Source: Aliidiomarina sanyensis (lineage in GTDB: Bacteria > Pseudomonadota > Gammaproteobacteria > Enterobacterales > Alteromonadaceae). From it: DNA of 64,000 nt. Made by a program: the position numbers and the translations under genes. The stretch lies in assembly GCF_003987175.1 (NCBI RefSeq), contig NZ_PIPM01000009.1:35525-99524 (forward strand), read 5' to 3'. The stretch's first letter is position 1. Every line of letters begins with the position of its first letter. Below, piece after piece: positions 9,466 through 19,455 of this stretch. The notes below the pieces were generated by a model, which saw only the letters and a program-made list of their open reading frames with translations, did no database searches and was not told the origin of the DNA.

Positions 9466-10047
9466 TTGGGGAGCCCACTGAAGAACCGAATTGTCGGCAC
9501 TTTGATTGTTGGTGCGATCGCCATCATCGTGCTGCCTGATCTTCTCTCCGGGAAAAACTACACGCCTGAAGAGGAGTTTCAGGTCACTCCATTGCGCCCA
9601 GAAGTTGCACTTGAATTACGTGGTGCCGAGTTCCCTCCTGATTTTTCAGAACAAGCAACCCGTGTTCCCGAACCATTTGAGGGTGATGTGCAAGACGATG
9701 CGCCGGCGCTTGAAATGCGTGAGGCGCAATTAACACCGGCTGCGCGTCCCGCAAATCAGTCTTCAACCGCCTCTTCGTCTGCACAGGAAGCCATTACAGG
9801 TGATGCATTCGCAATTCAGCTTGGCGCGTTCAGAAATGCCGATACCGTCGCTGATCTTGTGCGGCAGTTGCAAGCGCAAGGTTTTCAAGCCTACAGCCGA
9901 ACCACTCAGAACAGCGCGGGTCAATCTCTGACCTTACTGATGGTCGGGCCGGATCTTAATCAACAGCGTTTGAACGACATGCTTCCTCAGCTAAAAGAGT
10001 TAACAAATTTAGAGGGGCGTGTCGTCGCATATTCACCGACACGTTAA
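9466..10047 (+). CDS. dedD: DedD-like SPOR-domain inner-membrane cell-division protein
   Basis: Start choice: an ATG at 9451 has almost no Shine-Dalgarno spacing, whereas TTG 9466 follows AAGGGGGAAG and gives MGSPLKNRIVGT, which aligns with the E. coli DedD start MASKFQNRLVGT. From there the protein has 193 residues. One N-terminal membrane segment (about 9-28), a Pro/Ala/Glu-rich periplasmic linker, and a C-terminal SPOR domain beginning near AFAIQLGAFRNADTV. SPOR domains bind denuded septal peptidoglycan, and DedD is a non-essential divisome protein. The folC-dedD-cvpA-purF order is conserved. Confidence 0.85.
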   Translation: MGSPLKNRIVGTLIVGAIAIIVLPDLLSGKNYTPEEEFQVTPLRPEVALELRGAEFPPDFSEQATRVPEPFEGDVQDDAPALEMREAQLTPAARPANQSSTASSSAQEAITGDAFAIQLGAFRNADTVADLVRQLQAQGFQAYSRTTQNSAGQSLTLLMVGPDLNQQRLNDMLPQLKELTNLEGRVVAYSPTR

Positions 10048-10114
10048 ACAGTAGCGGACAGCGGGCAGACTCTTCTGGTAAAATGCGCGCACTTTGCTCA
10101 AGGCGATACCCACG

Positions 10115-10603
10115 ATGGAATGGATTGATTTTGCAATTCTAGGCGTCATAGGCCTCTCGATAGTTATTAGCTTGATTCGCGGCTTTGTCCGAGAAGCTAT
10201 GTCGCTCGCAGTGTGGATCGCGGCATTTTTCGTAGCGAGTGGATTTTACGAGCATCTCGCCGTGTACTTTTCAGGGTTCGAAGATGCAATGGTACGCAAT
10301 GGGATTGCGGTCGCAATTCTGTTTGTCGTGACCCTGATCGTCGGTGCGCTCGTGACGCACATTGCAGCCACTCTCGTGCAGAAAACCGGTTTAACCGGTA
10401 CGGACCGCCTTCTGGGTGCTATTTTTGGTGCCTTTAGAGGCGTACTCATTGTCTGTGCGATCTTGTTTTTTATGGATTCATTTACGCAGTCAGCAAGTAC
10501 CGATTGGTGGCTGAATGCGTCACTCATCCCCCATTTCGAAATCTATATTCAGTGGTTTTTTGACTACTTGCAGAATACATCCAGTTTTCTACAGCAAAAC
10601 TAA
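10115..10603 (+). CDS. cvpA: CvpA family inner-membrane protein
   Basis: ATG 10115 (MEWIDFAILG) gives 162 residues, the same as E. coli CvpA; an in-frame TTG upstream is rejected. Four hydrophobic segments, with the family pattern DFAILGVIGLSIVISLIRGFVREA at the N-terminus and TDRLLGAIFGAFRGVL in the middle. The family is needed for colicin V production and for envelope stress tolerance in enterics; its molecular role is unclear. It lies immediately upstream of purF as in E. coli. I saw no convincing PurR box upstream. Confidence 0.92.
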   Translation: MEWIDFAILGVIGLSIVISLIRGFVREAMSLAVWIAAFFVASGFYEHLAVYFSGFEDAMVRNGIAVAILFVVTLIVGALVTHIAATLVQKTGLTGTDRLLGAIFGAFRGVLIVCAILFFMDSFTQSASTDWWLNASLIPHFEIYIQWFFDYLQNTSSFLQQN

Positions 10604-10621
10604 CTTTCGTGAGGAATTAAC

Positions 10622-12133
10622 ATGTGTGGTGTTGTCGGTATCGTAGGGAATCAACCCGTTAATCAGGCTCTCTACGACGGACTGACGATGTTGCAGCATC
10701 GTGGGCAAGATGCTGCAGGCATTATGACAGTCGATGGTCAAACCTTACGCTTGCGTAAATCGAATGGGTTGGTCCGAGATGTGTTTCATACGCGCCACAT
10801 GCGTCGTTTGAGTGGGAATATCGGTATCGGTCATGTGCGCTATCCGACCGCGGGTTCAAGCAGTTCTGCTGAAGCGCAACCTTTTTACGTGAACTCACCA
10901 TTTGGCATTGCCATGGCGCACAATGGAAATCTCACGAATGCCGAGCAGCTTCAAGAAACCTTGTTTGCAAAGGCCCGTCGCCATATCAACACATCATCTG
11001 ACTCTGAGATTCTTCTTAACATCTTTGCCTATGAATTAATGCAAGCGGATCAATTGGAATTGACCTCTGAGGATATCTTTGCCGCAGTGCGGAAACTGCA
11101 CGAACAGGTCAAAGGTGCGTATGCGGTCGTTGCCATGGTGATTGGCCACGGGATGGTGGCCTTCCGTGACCCGCATGGTATTCGTCCCCTGGCTCTCGGA
11201 AAGCGTGAAACACCGCAAGGAACCGAGTATATGGTCGCCTCAGAGAGCGTTGCGATTGACGGCACAGGCTTTCAGTATGTTCGAGATGTCGAGCCGGGAG
11301 AGGCGATTTACATCTCTGAGAGTGGTGAGATGTTCAGCCGTCAGTGTGCAGAAGGTGTGGTGCACAACCCCTGCATTTTTGAGTATGTTTATTTCGCCCG
11401 CCCAGACTCATTTCTTGATGGCGTATCAGTCTATGCTAGCCGGATTAACATGGGGCGTAAGCTCGGGGAGAAAATTCAACGGGACCTTCCAAATCTTGAC
11501 GTGGACGTGATTATTCCGATTCCCGAAACGGCTTGTGATATCGCGCTTGAAATGTCCCGTGTTCTGAACATTCCGTATCGTCAGGGATTCGTCAAGAACC
11601 GCTATATTGGCCGAACCTTCATTATGCCGGGTCAGACCCAGCGCCGAAAATCAGTCCGTCGTAAATTGAACGCGATTGGCGCTGAATTTAAAGGGAAGTC
11701 GGTTTTGCTGGTGGATGACTCGATTGTTCGCGGTACGACATCTGAACAGATCATCGAAATGGCGAGAGAGGCGGGTGCCAAAAAGGTATATTTTGCATCC
11801 GCTGCGCCGGAAATTCGTTTTCCGAACGTATATGGAATCGATATGCCGAGCGCGAACGAATTGATTGGGTACGGGCGAGAAGTCGAGGAAATTTGCCAGC
11901 TGATCGGTGCAGATGGTCTTATCTATCAAGATCTCTCTGACCTCGTTGCAGCCGTGCAACAGGAAAACCCGTCCCTAGAGCGTTTCGAGACTTCCGTATT
12001 TAACGGTGAGTATGTAACCGGTGATATTAGCCAGGATTACCTTGATCGATTGCATGCATCGCGCAATGATGATGCGCGTCAGGACGCCGATAATCATGGT
12101 TCAAACCCCGACGTTCATAACGAAGACGATTAG
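10622..12133 (+). CDS. purF: amidophosphoribosyltransferase
   Basis: 503 residues. The N-terminal Cys2 (MCGVVGI) is the Ntn-hydrolase nucleophile of the glutaminase domain, exposed after Met removal. Glutaminase motifs HRGQDAAGI and GHVRYPTAG follow. The phosphoribosyltransferase domain carries the PRPP motif [14 protein letters not shown]. It is the first committed enzyme of purine synthesis (PRPP + Gln to phosphoribosylamine). GTGAGGAA provides the ribosome-binding site. Confidence 0.97.
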   Translation: MCGVVGIVGNQPVNQALYDGLTMLQHRGQDAAGIMTVDGQTLRLRKSNGLVRDVFHTRHMRRLSGNIGIGHVRYPTAGSSSSAEAQPFYVNSPFGIAMAHNGNLTNAEQLQETLFAKARRHINTSSDSEILLNIFAYELMQADQLELTSEDIFAAVRKLHEQVKGAYAVVAMVIGHGMVAFRDPHGIRPLALGKRETPQGTEYMVASESVAIDGTGFQYVRDVEPGEAIYISESGEMFSRQCAEGVVHNPCIFEYVYFARPDSFLDGVSVYASRINMGRKLGEKIQRDLPNLDVDVIIPIPETACDIALEMSRVLNIPYRQGFVKNRYIGRTFIMPGQTQRRKSVRRKLNAIGAEFKGKSVLLVDDSIVRGTTSEQIIEMAREAGAKKVYFASAAPEIRFPNVYGIDMPSANELIGYGREVEEICQLIGADGLIYQDLSDLVAAVQQENPSLERFETSVFNGEYVTGDISQDYLDRLHASRNDDARQDADNHGSNPDVHNEDD

Positions 12134-12174
12134 TGAAACAACCCGTTGAACAGCGCAAGTTCAGGAGCAAGTTA

Positions 12175-13092
12175 ATGAAGCAAGCCCAGCGAGAAATTCC
12201 ATGGTTTAAGCGGTATGCATGGCATGGGGTTGTGTTGCTGGGCTTACTGATATTGAGTGTCATGCCCCGCGCGGAAGCGCAGATTGTGTATGTCGCTGAG
12301 AAAGACCATCAACGTTATATTTTGGTTGGCACGATTCATCTTGGGTCAGGGCCTGAAACACGCCTAAGTGACGCAGTAGCGGATTCTATGCTCCGTGCAG
12401 ATCATGTGTATTTTGAACTCACTATGCGTGACTTGCAGAGTGGCTTGTTTGACATGATGCGGGCGGGTCGACGTCAAGAAGGAACGCTCGAGCAGGTGCT
12501 CGGCCCCCAGTTATGGGAGGAGTTCTCGGCGTTTACTCGAGCGCATGGCATGCCGGGTGCTCAAATCAATCAACTGGAAATGTGGTTAGTCACTACGTTG
12601 TTGTCTGCGCAAATGTCGCAGAAAGCTGGCTTTTTTGCCCATTATGGCATTGAGGCTCCACTCTACGGGCGTCTCGCTCAGCAGCAGATTCAAGAACGGG
12701 GACTTGAGCGAACAGCCGCGCAAGTCGAGGCACTGCGAGCAACCTTTAGCCGCTATGATGACGCAGAGCTAGCGAAACGGCTTATGGAGGATGCCGAAGG
12801 CTTACACGAAGAGTTAACCCGTCTTGAAGCTTCGTGGCGCGCGGGTGACCTCGATCGTCTGATGGATGCCATTTATGCCCAGGAAACGACCGAGTCACTG
12901 TACGCGATTCTCGATGCACGGAATCTTGCTTGGTTTGCGTACCTTGAATCCGTATATATTCAGCCGGCCGAACCCGTCGAGCTATTCATCGCTGTTGGGG
13001 CAGGTCACATCGGTGGAGAAACAGGCCTTAAAACACGCTTTCAAGAGGCTGGGTTCTCGGTCACCCCTTGGGATGAATATTCGGGTGAGTAA
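12175..13092 (+). CDS. TraB/GumN family secreted protein
   Basis: The frame opens at GTG 12133, overlapping the purF stop, but ATG 12175 has a good AGGAG 7 bases upstream; from there 305 residues. A signal peptide or anchor (about 14-35, ending RAEAQ) precedes the TraB/GumN domain, with the two hallmark motifs: VGTIHLGSG near residue 52 and VGAGHIGGETGL near the C-terminus. The family is related to Tiki-type metalloproteases; activity in bacterial members is mostly untested. Position after purF suggests co-transcription, and a bidirectional terminator follows. Confidence 0.82.
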   Translation: MKQAQREIPWFKRYAWHGVVLLGLLILSVMPRAEAQIVYVAEKDHQRYILVGTIHLGSGPETRLSDAVADSMLRADHVYFELTMRDLQSGLFDMMRAGRRQEGTLEQVLGPQLWEEFSAFTRAHGMPGAQINQLEMWLVTTLLSAQMSQKAGFFAHYGIEAPLYGRLAQQQIQERGLERTAAQVEALRATFSRYDDAELAKRLMEDAEGLHEELTRLEASWRAGDLDRLMDAIYAQETTESLYAILDARNLAWFAYLESVYIQPAEPVELFIAVGAGHIGGETGLKTRFQEAGFSVTPWDEYSGE

Positions 13093-13100
13093 ACAAAAGA

Positions 13101-13125
13101 AAAACCGGCTTTCGCCGGTTTTTTT
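13101..13125. terminator. bidirectional terminator between the TraB/GumN gene and astB
   Basis: AAAACCGGC / GCCGGTTTTTTT hairpin with a TTTC loop. A-rich on one side and T-rich on the other, so it can end both convergent transcripts. The last bases of astB overlap it. Confidence 0.88.
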
Positions 13126-14461
13126 AGCCCCGTTGAAACGGATATACCGAACCGAGGTGCATAATTTGGGTTAGCTCATCAAGCGCCATTCTCGATTCGT
13201 CGAGCAGCGCCGGATCGGCAAGGTCGTCTGAAGAGAGTTCATCCCGATAATGTTTGTCCACCCACTGATTTAATCGCGCGAATAAGCTGTCTGTCAGAAT
13301 GCAATGAGGATTCACTGCTGCAAGCTCTTGGTCGTTCATTGCGACGCGAAGACGCAAACATGCCGGCCCACCCCCGTTACGCATGCTCTGTTTCACATCA
13401 AAATAGCGAACTTCTTTGATGGGAGTTCCTTGCGTTACGAGATTTTCCAGATAACGAGATACTACGTCGCTTTCCTGACATTCCGTCGGTGCGATAATCA
13501 CCATATGTCCGGGTTTTAACGTAACCAGTTGGGTATTAAACAGATAAGTTTTTACAGCATCCTCAACACTCACAAGTGCACTTGGAACTTCAATGAAGTG
13601 CATGGATTGACCAAGCTTTTCTTCGAGCGCTCGGAACGCTTCTTCCTGACCAATGAATGCTTCTTCATGATAGAACAAGACATCTTGATTCCCGACGGCG
13701 ATGACATCATTGTGAAAGACACCTTTGTCAATGACATCAGGATTTTGCTGAAGGAATACCACGTTATCGTCGCTCAACCCATGTAATCGTGCGACCGCTG
13801 CACAGGCTTCATAGGTTTGTCGGGCCGGAAACTTCTTGGGTGCAGGGCGGCTATCGTCGAAGGCGTGTCGACCGTACACAAATAGCTCCACACCCGCAAA
13901 ACCATAATCACAACAAAAACGCGTGTGATTTGCCGCACCTTCGTCGCCGAAGTGCTCATTGTCGGGCAGATGACGGTGATGTTCGAAATATCGGCTATTC
14001 GCAAACATGGCGCGCAAAATCCGACCCGTCGTATCTGGTTCTAGTGAGCGATGAAATTTATTGGTCAAATTGGCCGGGGTAAAGTGAATTTTCCCATTCA
14101 TGGTGTCTGCGCTTGGGGAGACGGTTGCCGCATTGGCAGTCCACATACTAGAGGCAGAGCAACACGCTCGGAAAATCGCTGGGGCTTCTTTTGCTGCCGC
14201 CGCGAGGACTTCTTTATCACTGCCGTGGAAACCTAAACGGCGAAGTGCATAAATATCTGGACGCTCTTGTGGGGCGAGCACGCCCTGAACCAATCCCATA
14301 TCCTTGAGGGCCTTCATTTTTCGCAGCCCTTGCTTGGCGGCAGACTTTGGGCTGGATGAACTTTTTGCGTTGTTTAATGACGCAACGTTCCCGAATGAAA
14401 GTCCCGCATAATTGTGTGTAGGCCCCACCAGACCGTCAAAATTGACTTCAAAATGCTGCAT
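13124..14461 (-). CDS. astB: N-succinylarginine dihydrolase
   Basis: I chose ATG 14461 ([16 protein letters not shown]), giving 445 residues, close to the 447 of E. coli AstB; a longer in-frame start at 14512 has no family support. Family blocks: [63 protein letters not shown], and the catalytic Cys in [12 protein letters not shown]. It belongs to the amidinotransferase-fold hydrolases and acts in the arginine succinyltransferase (AST) pathway. No astA, astC, astD or astE lies in the window, so the gene is detached from the usual cluster. Confidence 0.93.
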   Translation of the reverse strand: MQHFEVNFDGLVGPTHNYAGLSFGNVASLNNAKSSSSPKSAAKQGLRKMKALKDMGLVQGVLAPQERPDIYALRRLGFHGSDKEVLAAAAKEAPAIFRACCSASSMWTANAATVSPSADTMNGKIHFTPANLTNKFHRSLEPDTTGRILRAMFANSRYFEHHRHLPDNEHFGDEGAANHTRFCCDYGFAGVELFVYGRHAFDDSRPAPKKFPARQTYEACAAVARLHGLSDDNVVFLQQNPDVIDKGVFHNDVIAVGNQDVLFYHEEAFIGQEEAFRALEEKLGQSMHFIEVPSALVSVEDAVKTYLFNTQLVTLKPGHMVIIAPTECQESDVVSRYLENLVTQGTPIKEVRYFDVKQSMRNGGGPACLRLRVAMNDQELAAVNPHCILTDSLFARLNQWVDKHYRDELSSDDLADPALLDESRMALDELTQIMHLGSVYPFQRG

Positions 14462-14636
14462 GGTTGTCACGCACTCCCTGAGGTTCATATGTGGCAAATC
14501 GCCCGTGTTCATGGGTCATTATACGCGAGCATTTGATCCTGAAAAGCCCCAATATTTCGGGGCCTAGCTCGGTATCCAAGGCGGTTGACTATCTATGCAA
14601 ATTTGATTTGTTTTTAATCTGTCAGCATTCGATGGG

Positions 14637-14665
14637 TTGTGCCAAAACCATATTCCCTATATATC
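14637..14665 (+). promoter_or_regulatory. candidate promoter for topA in the 315-base astB-topA gap
   Basis: TTGTGC (14637-14642) and TATATC (14660-14665) with a 17-base spacer. The rest of this gap (14462-14776) holds a small GCCCC/GGGGC hairpin near 14547-14564 and AT-rich DNA without an obvious gene. The topA ATG is at 14777. Confidence 0.35.
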
Positions 14666-14776
14666 TGTAATAAGAGAACGTACACCGATTGGGCTTGCAC
14701 TATTGTAACTGAAGGTTTATACAGGTGCCTGTTTACGCCCTCTCCATTCGCATTCAAAGAAGAGATATCGGATTTC

Positions 14777-17488
14777 ATGGCTAAATCGCTGGTTATCGTT
14801 GAGTCCCCCGCAAAAGCAAAAACGATTAATAAATACCTCGGCCCAGACTTTGTGGTGAAGTCAAGCGTCGGTCACGTGCGGGATTTGCCGACCAAAAGCA
14901 TATCGAAGGCTCCGACAAAGTCTCCGGCTGAAGTTCGTAAAATGACGCCGAAACAAAAAGAAGCATATAAAAAGAAGCGCGATTATCAGAATCTGGTCGC
15001 CCGTATGGGAATCGATCCTGAGCATGGTTGGGAGCCGCATTATGAAGTGCTACCCGGTAAAGAGAAGGTGGTCAAGGAGCTTCAGTCGCTCGCTAAGAAG
15101 GCGGATCGTATTTATCTCGCGACGGATTTGGACCGCGAGGGAGAAGCAATTGCTTGGCATCTAAAGGAGCTGATTGGTGGGAGCGAGGACCAGTATCAGC
15201 GCGTCGTGTTCAATGAGATTACGAAAAAAGCGATTCAGGACGCTTTTGCCCACCCCGCCGAACTGAATGTTGAACGGGTGAATGCGCAACAAACCCGGCG
15301 ATTTCTTGATCGTGTTGTCGGATTTATGTTGTCGCCTTTGCTCTGGAAGAAAATTGCACGGGGATTATCCGCAGGGCGGGTTCAAAGTGTCGCTGTACGC
15401 CTTGTCGTTGAGCGCGAGCGAGAGATACGTGCATTTGTTCCTGAAGAGTATTGGGATATTCATGCGGAGCTGCATGCGCAGCACAATGCGAACGAGGCCG
15501 CTCGGTTTGAAGTGGTGAAACATGCCGGCAAAGCATTTCGCCCCACGAACAAGACTGATGCGATGGCTGCTGTTAACGAATTGCAGAAACTGCCTTATCA
15601 GGTCACGGAGCGAGAAGATAAACCGACCCAAAGTCGCCCATCAGCGCCTTTCATCACGTCAACCTTGCAACAGGCTGCGAGTACTCGCCTTGGATTTGGG
15701 GTGAAGAAAACAATGATGCTGGCGCAGCGTTTGTATGAAGCCGGGTATATTACATACATGCGGACTGACTCGACGCATTTGAGTGGGGATGCGCTGAATG
15801 CCTGCCGAAGCTTGATTGAAAAAGATTTTGGGCCGGCCTACTTGCCAGAAAAACCAAACTTCTATGGAGCCAAATCAAATGCGCAAGAAGCGCACGAGGC
15901 GATCCGTCCTTCCGATGCGCGGGTTCGCTCGTCCCAATTAAGTGGGATGGAGCGGGATGCTGAACGTTTATATGAACTTATTTGGCGACAGTTCGTTTCC
16001 TGCCAGATGACGCCAGCAAAATATGATGCAACCACACTAACAGTGACCGCGGGCGATTATCAGCTGCGGGCGCGGGGCCGTGTCTTACGTTTTGATGGCT
16101 GGACACGTGTGCAGCCGCCAATGGGCCGCAAAGGTAACGAAGATACGTCACTCCCTGATTTACAGAAAGGACAAGCCTTGGCGCTTGAGAAGCTCGACCC
16201 ACAGCAGCACTTCACCAAGCCGCCCGCTCGGTACTCCGAGGCATCATTAGTAAAAGAGCTGGAAAAACGCGGAATTGGGCGTCCGTCGACCTATGCATCA
16301 ATCATCTCCACGATACAGGATCGCGGTTACGTGAAAGTTGAGCAACGTCGCTTTTTTGCGGAAAAAATGGGCGAGATCGTTACAGACCGTCTGATTGAAA
16401 ATTTCCGCGACTTGATGAGTTATAACTTCACGGCCGAGATGGAACAACGGCTCGATGATATCGCCGTTGGAAAACAAGATTGGAAGAAAGCGCTTGACGC
16501 ATTTTATGCAGACTTCAAGGATCAGCTGGAACGTGCAGAAAGCGAGGAAGAATCGGGCGGAATGCGCAGCAATCAAATGGTCCTGACAGACATTGACTGT
16601 CCGGCCTGTGGTCGCAAAATGGGCGTCCGAACGGCATCCACAGGGGTATTTTTAGGGTGCGAGGGGTATAACCTACCACCGAAGGAGCGTTGCACTCAAA
16701 CGCTTAACTTGGTACCAGGAGAAGAGGCCGTTAAGCTATCTGACGATGAGGACGATGAATCAGAAGCGCTTGCGCTGCGCGCTAAAAAACGCTGTCCAAA
16801 ATGCAATACCGCGATGGATAGTTACCTGATTGATGAAGAGCGCAAGTTGCATGTCTGTGGTGACAACCCCGTGTGTGATGGTCACGTCGTCGAGCATGGG
16901 AGCTTCAAAATTAAGGGCTATGATGGGCCTCTGATTGAGTGTGATCGCTGTGGAAGTGATATGCAGCTTAAATCGGGCCGTTTTGGTAAGTACTTTGGCT
17001 GTACAAACAGCGAATGTAAGAACACACGAAAGCTCCTGAAAAACGGACAGCCTGCACCACCGCGGGAAGACCCCGTGCATTTACCTGAGTTGCCGTGCGA
17101 AAAATCTGATGCTTATTTCGTCTTACGCGATGGTGCCTCAGGGGTGTTCCTATCAGCCAACACCTTCCCTAAATCGCGAGAAACGAGAGCTGTTACGGTT
17201 AAAGAACTGCAACGATTTAAAGATCGGATCCCAGAGAAGTTTCATTATCTGGCGGAAGCACCGAACGAGGACAGTCAGGGCAACGACGCAGTGGTTCGGT
17301 TTAGTCGCAAAAACAAAAATCAGTACGTTATGACTGAAGAAAATGGCAAAGCGACGGGTTGGGTTGCACACTATGATGGTACGGCGTGGTCAATCGAGGA
17401 GGGCAGCAAGCCCAGTGCGAAAAAAACCACACGTAAAAAGTCAGTGACAAAAACCAAAAAGGCCGCAGGAAAGGCAAAATCAACTTAA
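14777..17488 (+). CDS. topA: DNA topoisomerase I (type IA)
   Basis: 903 residues from ATG 14777 ([16 protein letters not shown]); an in-frame extension upstream lacks family support. The TOPRIM domain (about 1-155) has the acidic DxDxE set (Asp117, Asp119, Glu121). The transesterification Tyr is Tyr327 in [11 protein letters not shown]-terminal C4 zinc ribbons start at about residue 605 ([26 protein letters not shown]), and the tail is Lys/Ala-rich. It relaxes negative supercoils. Pilus genes follow 60 bases later, separated only by a small hairpin without a T-run. Confidence 0.96.
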   Translation: MAKSLVIVESPAKAKTINKYLGPDFVVKSSVGHVRDLPTKSISKAPTKSPAEVRKMTPKQKEAYKKKRDYQNLVARMGIDPEHGWEPHYEVLPGKEKVVKELQSLAKKADRIYLATDLDREGEAIAWHLKELIGGSEDQYQRVVFNEITKKAIQDAFAHPAELNVERVNAQQTRRFLDRVVGFMLSPLLWKKIARGLSAGRVQSVAVRLVVEREREIRAFVPEEYWDIHAELHAQHNANEAARFEVVKHAGKAFRPTNKTDAMAAVNELQKLPYQVTEREDKPTQSRPSAPFITSTLQQAASTRLGFGVKKTMMLAQRLYEAGYITYMRTDSTHLSGDALNACRSLIEKDFGPAYLPEKPNFYGAKSNAQEAHEAIRPSDARVRSSQLSGMERDAERLYELIWRQFVSCQMTPAKYDATTLTVTAGDYQLRARGRVLRFDGWTRVQPPMGRKGNEDTSLPDLQKGQALALEKLDPQQHFTKPPARYSEASLVKELEKRGIGRPSTYASIISTIQDRGYVKVEQRRFFAEKMGEIVTDRLIENFRDLMSYNFTAEMEQRLDDIAVGKQDWKKALDAFYADFKDQLERAESEEESGGMRSNQMVLTDIDCPACGRKMGVRTASTGVFLGCEGYNLPPKERCTQTLNLVPGEEAVKLSDDEDDESEALALRAKKRCPKCNTAMDSYLIDEERKLHVCGDNPVCDGHVVEHGSFKIKGYDGPLIECDRCGSDMQLKSGRFGKYFGCTNSECKNTRKLLKNGQPAPPREDPVHLPELPCEKSDAYFVLRDGASGVFLSANTFPKSRETRAVTVKELQRFKDRIPEKFHYLAEAPNEDSQGNDAVVRFSRKNKNQYVMTEENGKATGWVAHYDGTAWSIEEGSKPSAKKTTRKKSVTKTKKAAGKAKST

Positions 17489-17506
17489 CCTGCGTGCGCT
17501 GAGGAG

Positions 17507-17527
17507 AGGCGGATAGGATGTCCGCCT
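17507..17527 (+). other. small hairpin between topA and the pilus cluster
   Basis: AGGCGGA (17507-17513) and TCCGCCT (17521-17527) form a 7-bp stem without a following T-run. It is not a convincing terminator, so read-through from topA into the pilus genes is possible. Confidence 0.4.
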
Positions 17528-17548
17528 ACCTGAACACGGAGGTTTGCT

Positions 17549-17956
17549 ATGGTATCCAATCAATGGCCCGTTTGGGCCGTTATTTCATTACTTTTGTTTT
17601 ATTGGTCCTCGCCTGTGGCGGGCCAATCTTACGCCCCTTGTCCGTCACTGACGTTCCATGCTCCCCACGGGACTGAGCGGACGCCAACTGCCGCGCAATC
17701 AGCTAATAATGTTTCGGTGACATTACGACCCGCATTGCTGCGCCCACAGTTAGAGGCGCTGCTAAAAACGCAGTGGGGTGTGCAGAATGTTGTGTGGTAT
17801 GCGGCTCAAGAACATTATTGGCCAACCCATTATGAGATGCACGCTGCCAATGAGAATGCACTGCTTGAACAGCTCCTCACGCCCTATCGTCTGCGTGTCA
17901 CCTTTCATCATAATCATACGGCGGTTGTTAATTATCTCCCAGGAGGCGCTTTGTGA
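17549..17956 (+). CDS. TcpQ/PilL-like type IVb pilus accessory protein
   Basis: 135 residues with a strong GGAGG ribosome-binding site. An N-terminal signal peptide (about 8-25) is followed by one small domain: VTLRPALLRPQLEALLKTQWGVQNVVW...NALLEQLLTPYRLRVTFHHNHTAVVNYLP. This pattern fits the toxin-coregulated-pilus biosynthesis Q domain, which assists secretin assembly in TCP and R64-type pili. It is the first gene of a ten-gene run and overlaps the secretin gene by 4 bases. The assignment is from motif layout and context. Confidence 0.7.
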   Translation: MVSNQWPVWAVISLLLFYWSSPVAGQSYAPCPSLTFHAPHGTERTPTAAQSANNVSVTLRPALLRPQLEALLKTQWGVQNVVWYAAQEHYWPTHYEMHAANENALLEQLLTPYRLRVTFHHNHTAVVNYLPGGAL

Positions 17957-19455
17957 TTCGATTCACCGTGTTTGGTATCTGTATCCTATTGCTAAGTGGC
18001 TGCCTCGCAACGTCAGAATTCGATGCGATAAGCGCATCAGCAAATGAACGATTAAATAGCGCTCGTGAGCGGGCAGTCGTGCCCAGTACGCGAGATGTCC
18101 ATATCATGCATGAGCAGGGATACTTTGTTCCTCCGCTCAATCATCCACAAAACAATACGCCGGGTTGGTTCAATTTACCGGTCCAGTTCGTCTTTTCTGA
18201 CTACCCCTTACGTAACGCTTTACTGGATATTACGAGCCCTATCGGCGTGAGTGTTCGGCTGCTTGACAATATTGATCCGGAACTTCCTCTCACCATGCAA
18301 CATTCGGGAACCCTCGCAGAAGCTATTGAACAGATTGCATTGACGACTGGTTTAAGTTTCACCGCGGAAGAGCGCTTGTTAACGTGGAGACAATATGAAA
18401 TGGCAGAATTCGATGTCGCTTTTTTGGCTGGCGCCACGAATTTCTTTCTTGGGGGAGATGGAAGTACCATGGGTGCGCCCTCGATGCCTCAGGGTGCGCA
18501 GGGGCTTCCTTTGAATACGGGGCTTAACGATGACTCTGGGCAATACTTAAACTTTGCAAGCGACGCCCTCTCAGTATGGGACGATCTCGCTCGCGCACTG
18601 CAATTGTTGATTTCAACGGAAGGTGAAATAGCAATCAATCAAAGCTCTACGTCTGTACTGGTGCGTGATTTGCCGCAATATGTCCAGCAAGTTCGCGAGT
18701 ATCTGATGCAGCAAAATGAGCGACTCACCCGTCAAGTCGCAGTCGATGTGCAAGTCATCGATGTGACCTTCAACGATTCAACACAGTCAGCTGTTGATTG
18801 GGACTTAATCTATCAGGCAACGGAGGCTAGTGGAGCCTTTAACCTTGGAAGTCATGTAGGCCAGCTTTCAAGGGATGGACTTTCATTGGGGTATGAACGA
18901 CTGCAAGGTCCGATGGCAGGATCGCAGCTTCTGTTACGCGCATTGTCGCAACAAGGCGTGGTTGAAATCAGTAATCATCCCCGGCTGGTGACTCTCAATA
19001 ATCAGATTTCAAAAATCATCCTTGAGGATAATGTCACCTATCTTGCATCTGCCGGAAGCTCTTCAACGGCGAATGTAGGATCAAATGACCTCCTCATTCC
19101 TGGCGTTGTCCGGACCGGTTTTGAGCTCTATCTCCTGCCTAAAGTGGCGAATGATCAAGTTCTCCTACAGCTGTCTACCTCGTTATCTGATTTAAAAAAC
19201 ATCAATGAGGTGAGCTCGGGAGATACGACGATTCAAACCCCGCAAACCAGCCGAAAAAAGTTCTTTATGAAGGCAATCGTGCAAAATCAAGAATCCTTGC
19301 TGATATCCGGCCTGCAAAATAGCCGGTCGCATTATCAATATGATCGCTCGTTGATGTCGCGCATTCTGGGTGGCTCCCGATCGCGATCAACTCAGCATAC
19401 GGAAACGCTCCTCATCCTAACACCCAGAATCTTACCGTCAGGACGAATGCTATGA
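17953..19455 (+). CDS. pilN: type IVb pilus secretin lipoprotein (PilN/TcpC/BfpB-like)
   Basis: 500 residues, GTG start with AGGAGG 6 bases upstream. Lipoprotein signal with lipobox LLSGC, lipidated Cys17. The N-terminal part has a VQFVFSDYPLRNALLDITSPIGVSVRL secretin N-domain pattern, and the C-terminal half is the secretin barrel domain (RLVTLNNQISKIILEDNVTYLAS, then the terminal LLILTPRIL strand). It forms the outer-membrane channel through which the pilus passes. The stop overlaps the start of pilO (ATGA), showing translational coupling. The lipoprotein character separates it from PilQ/MshL-type secretins. Confidence 0.85.
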   Translation: MIRFTVFGICILLLSGCLATSEFDAISASANERLNSARERAVVPSTRDVHIMHEQGYFVPPLNHPQNNTPGWFNLPVQFVFSDYPLRNALLDITSPIGVSVRLLDNIDPELPLTMQHSGTLAEAIEQIALTTGLSFTAEERLLTWRQYEMAEFDVAFLAGATNFFLGGDGSTMGAPSMPQGAQGLPLNTGLNDDSGQYLNFASDALSVWDDLARALQLLISTEGEIAINQSSTSVLVRDLPQYVQQVREYLMQQNERLTRQVAVDVQVIDVTFNDSTQSAVDWDLIYQATEASGAFNLGSHVGQLSRDGLSLGYERLQGPMAGSQLLLRALSQQGVVEISNHPRLVTLNNQISKIILEDNVTYLASAGSSSTANVGSNDLLIPGVVRTGFELYLLPKVANDQVLLQLSTSLSDLKNINEVSSGDTTIQTPQTSRKKFFMKAIVQNQESLLISGLQNSRSHYQYDRSLMSRILGGSRSRSTQHTETLLILTPRILPSGRML

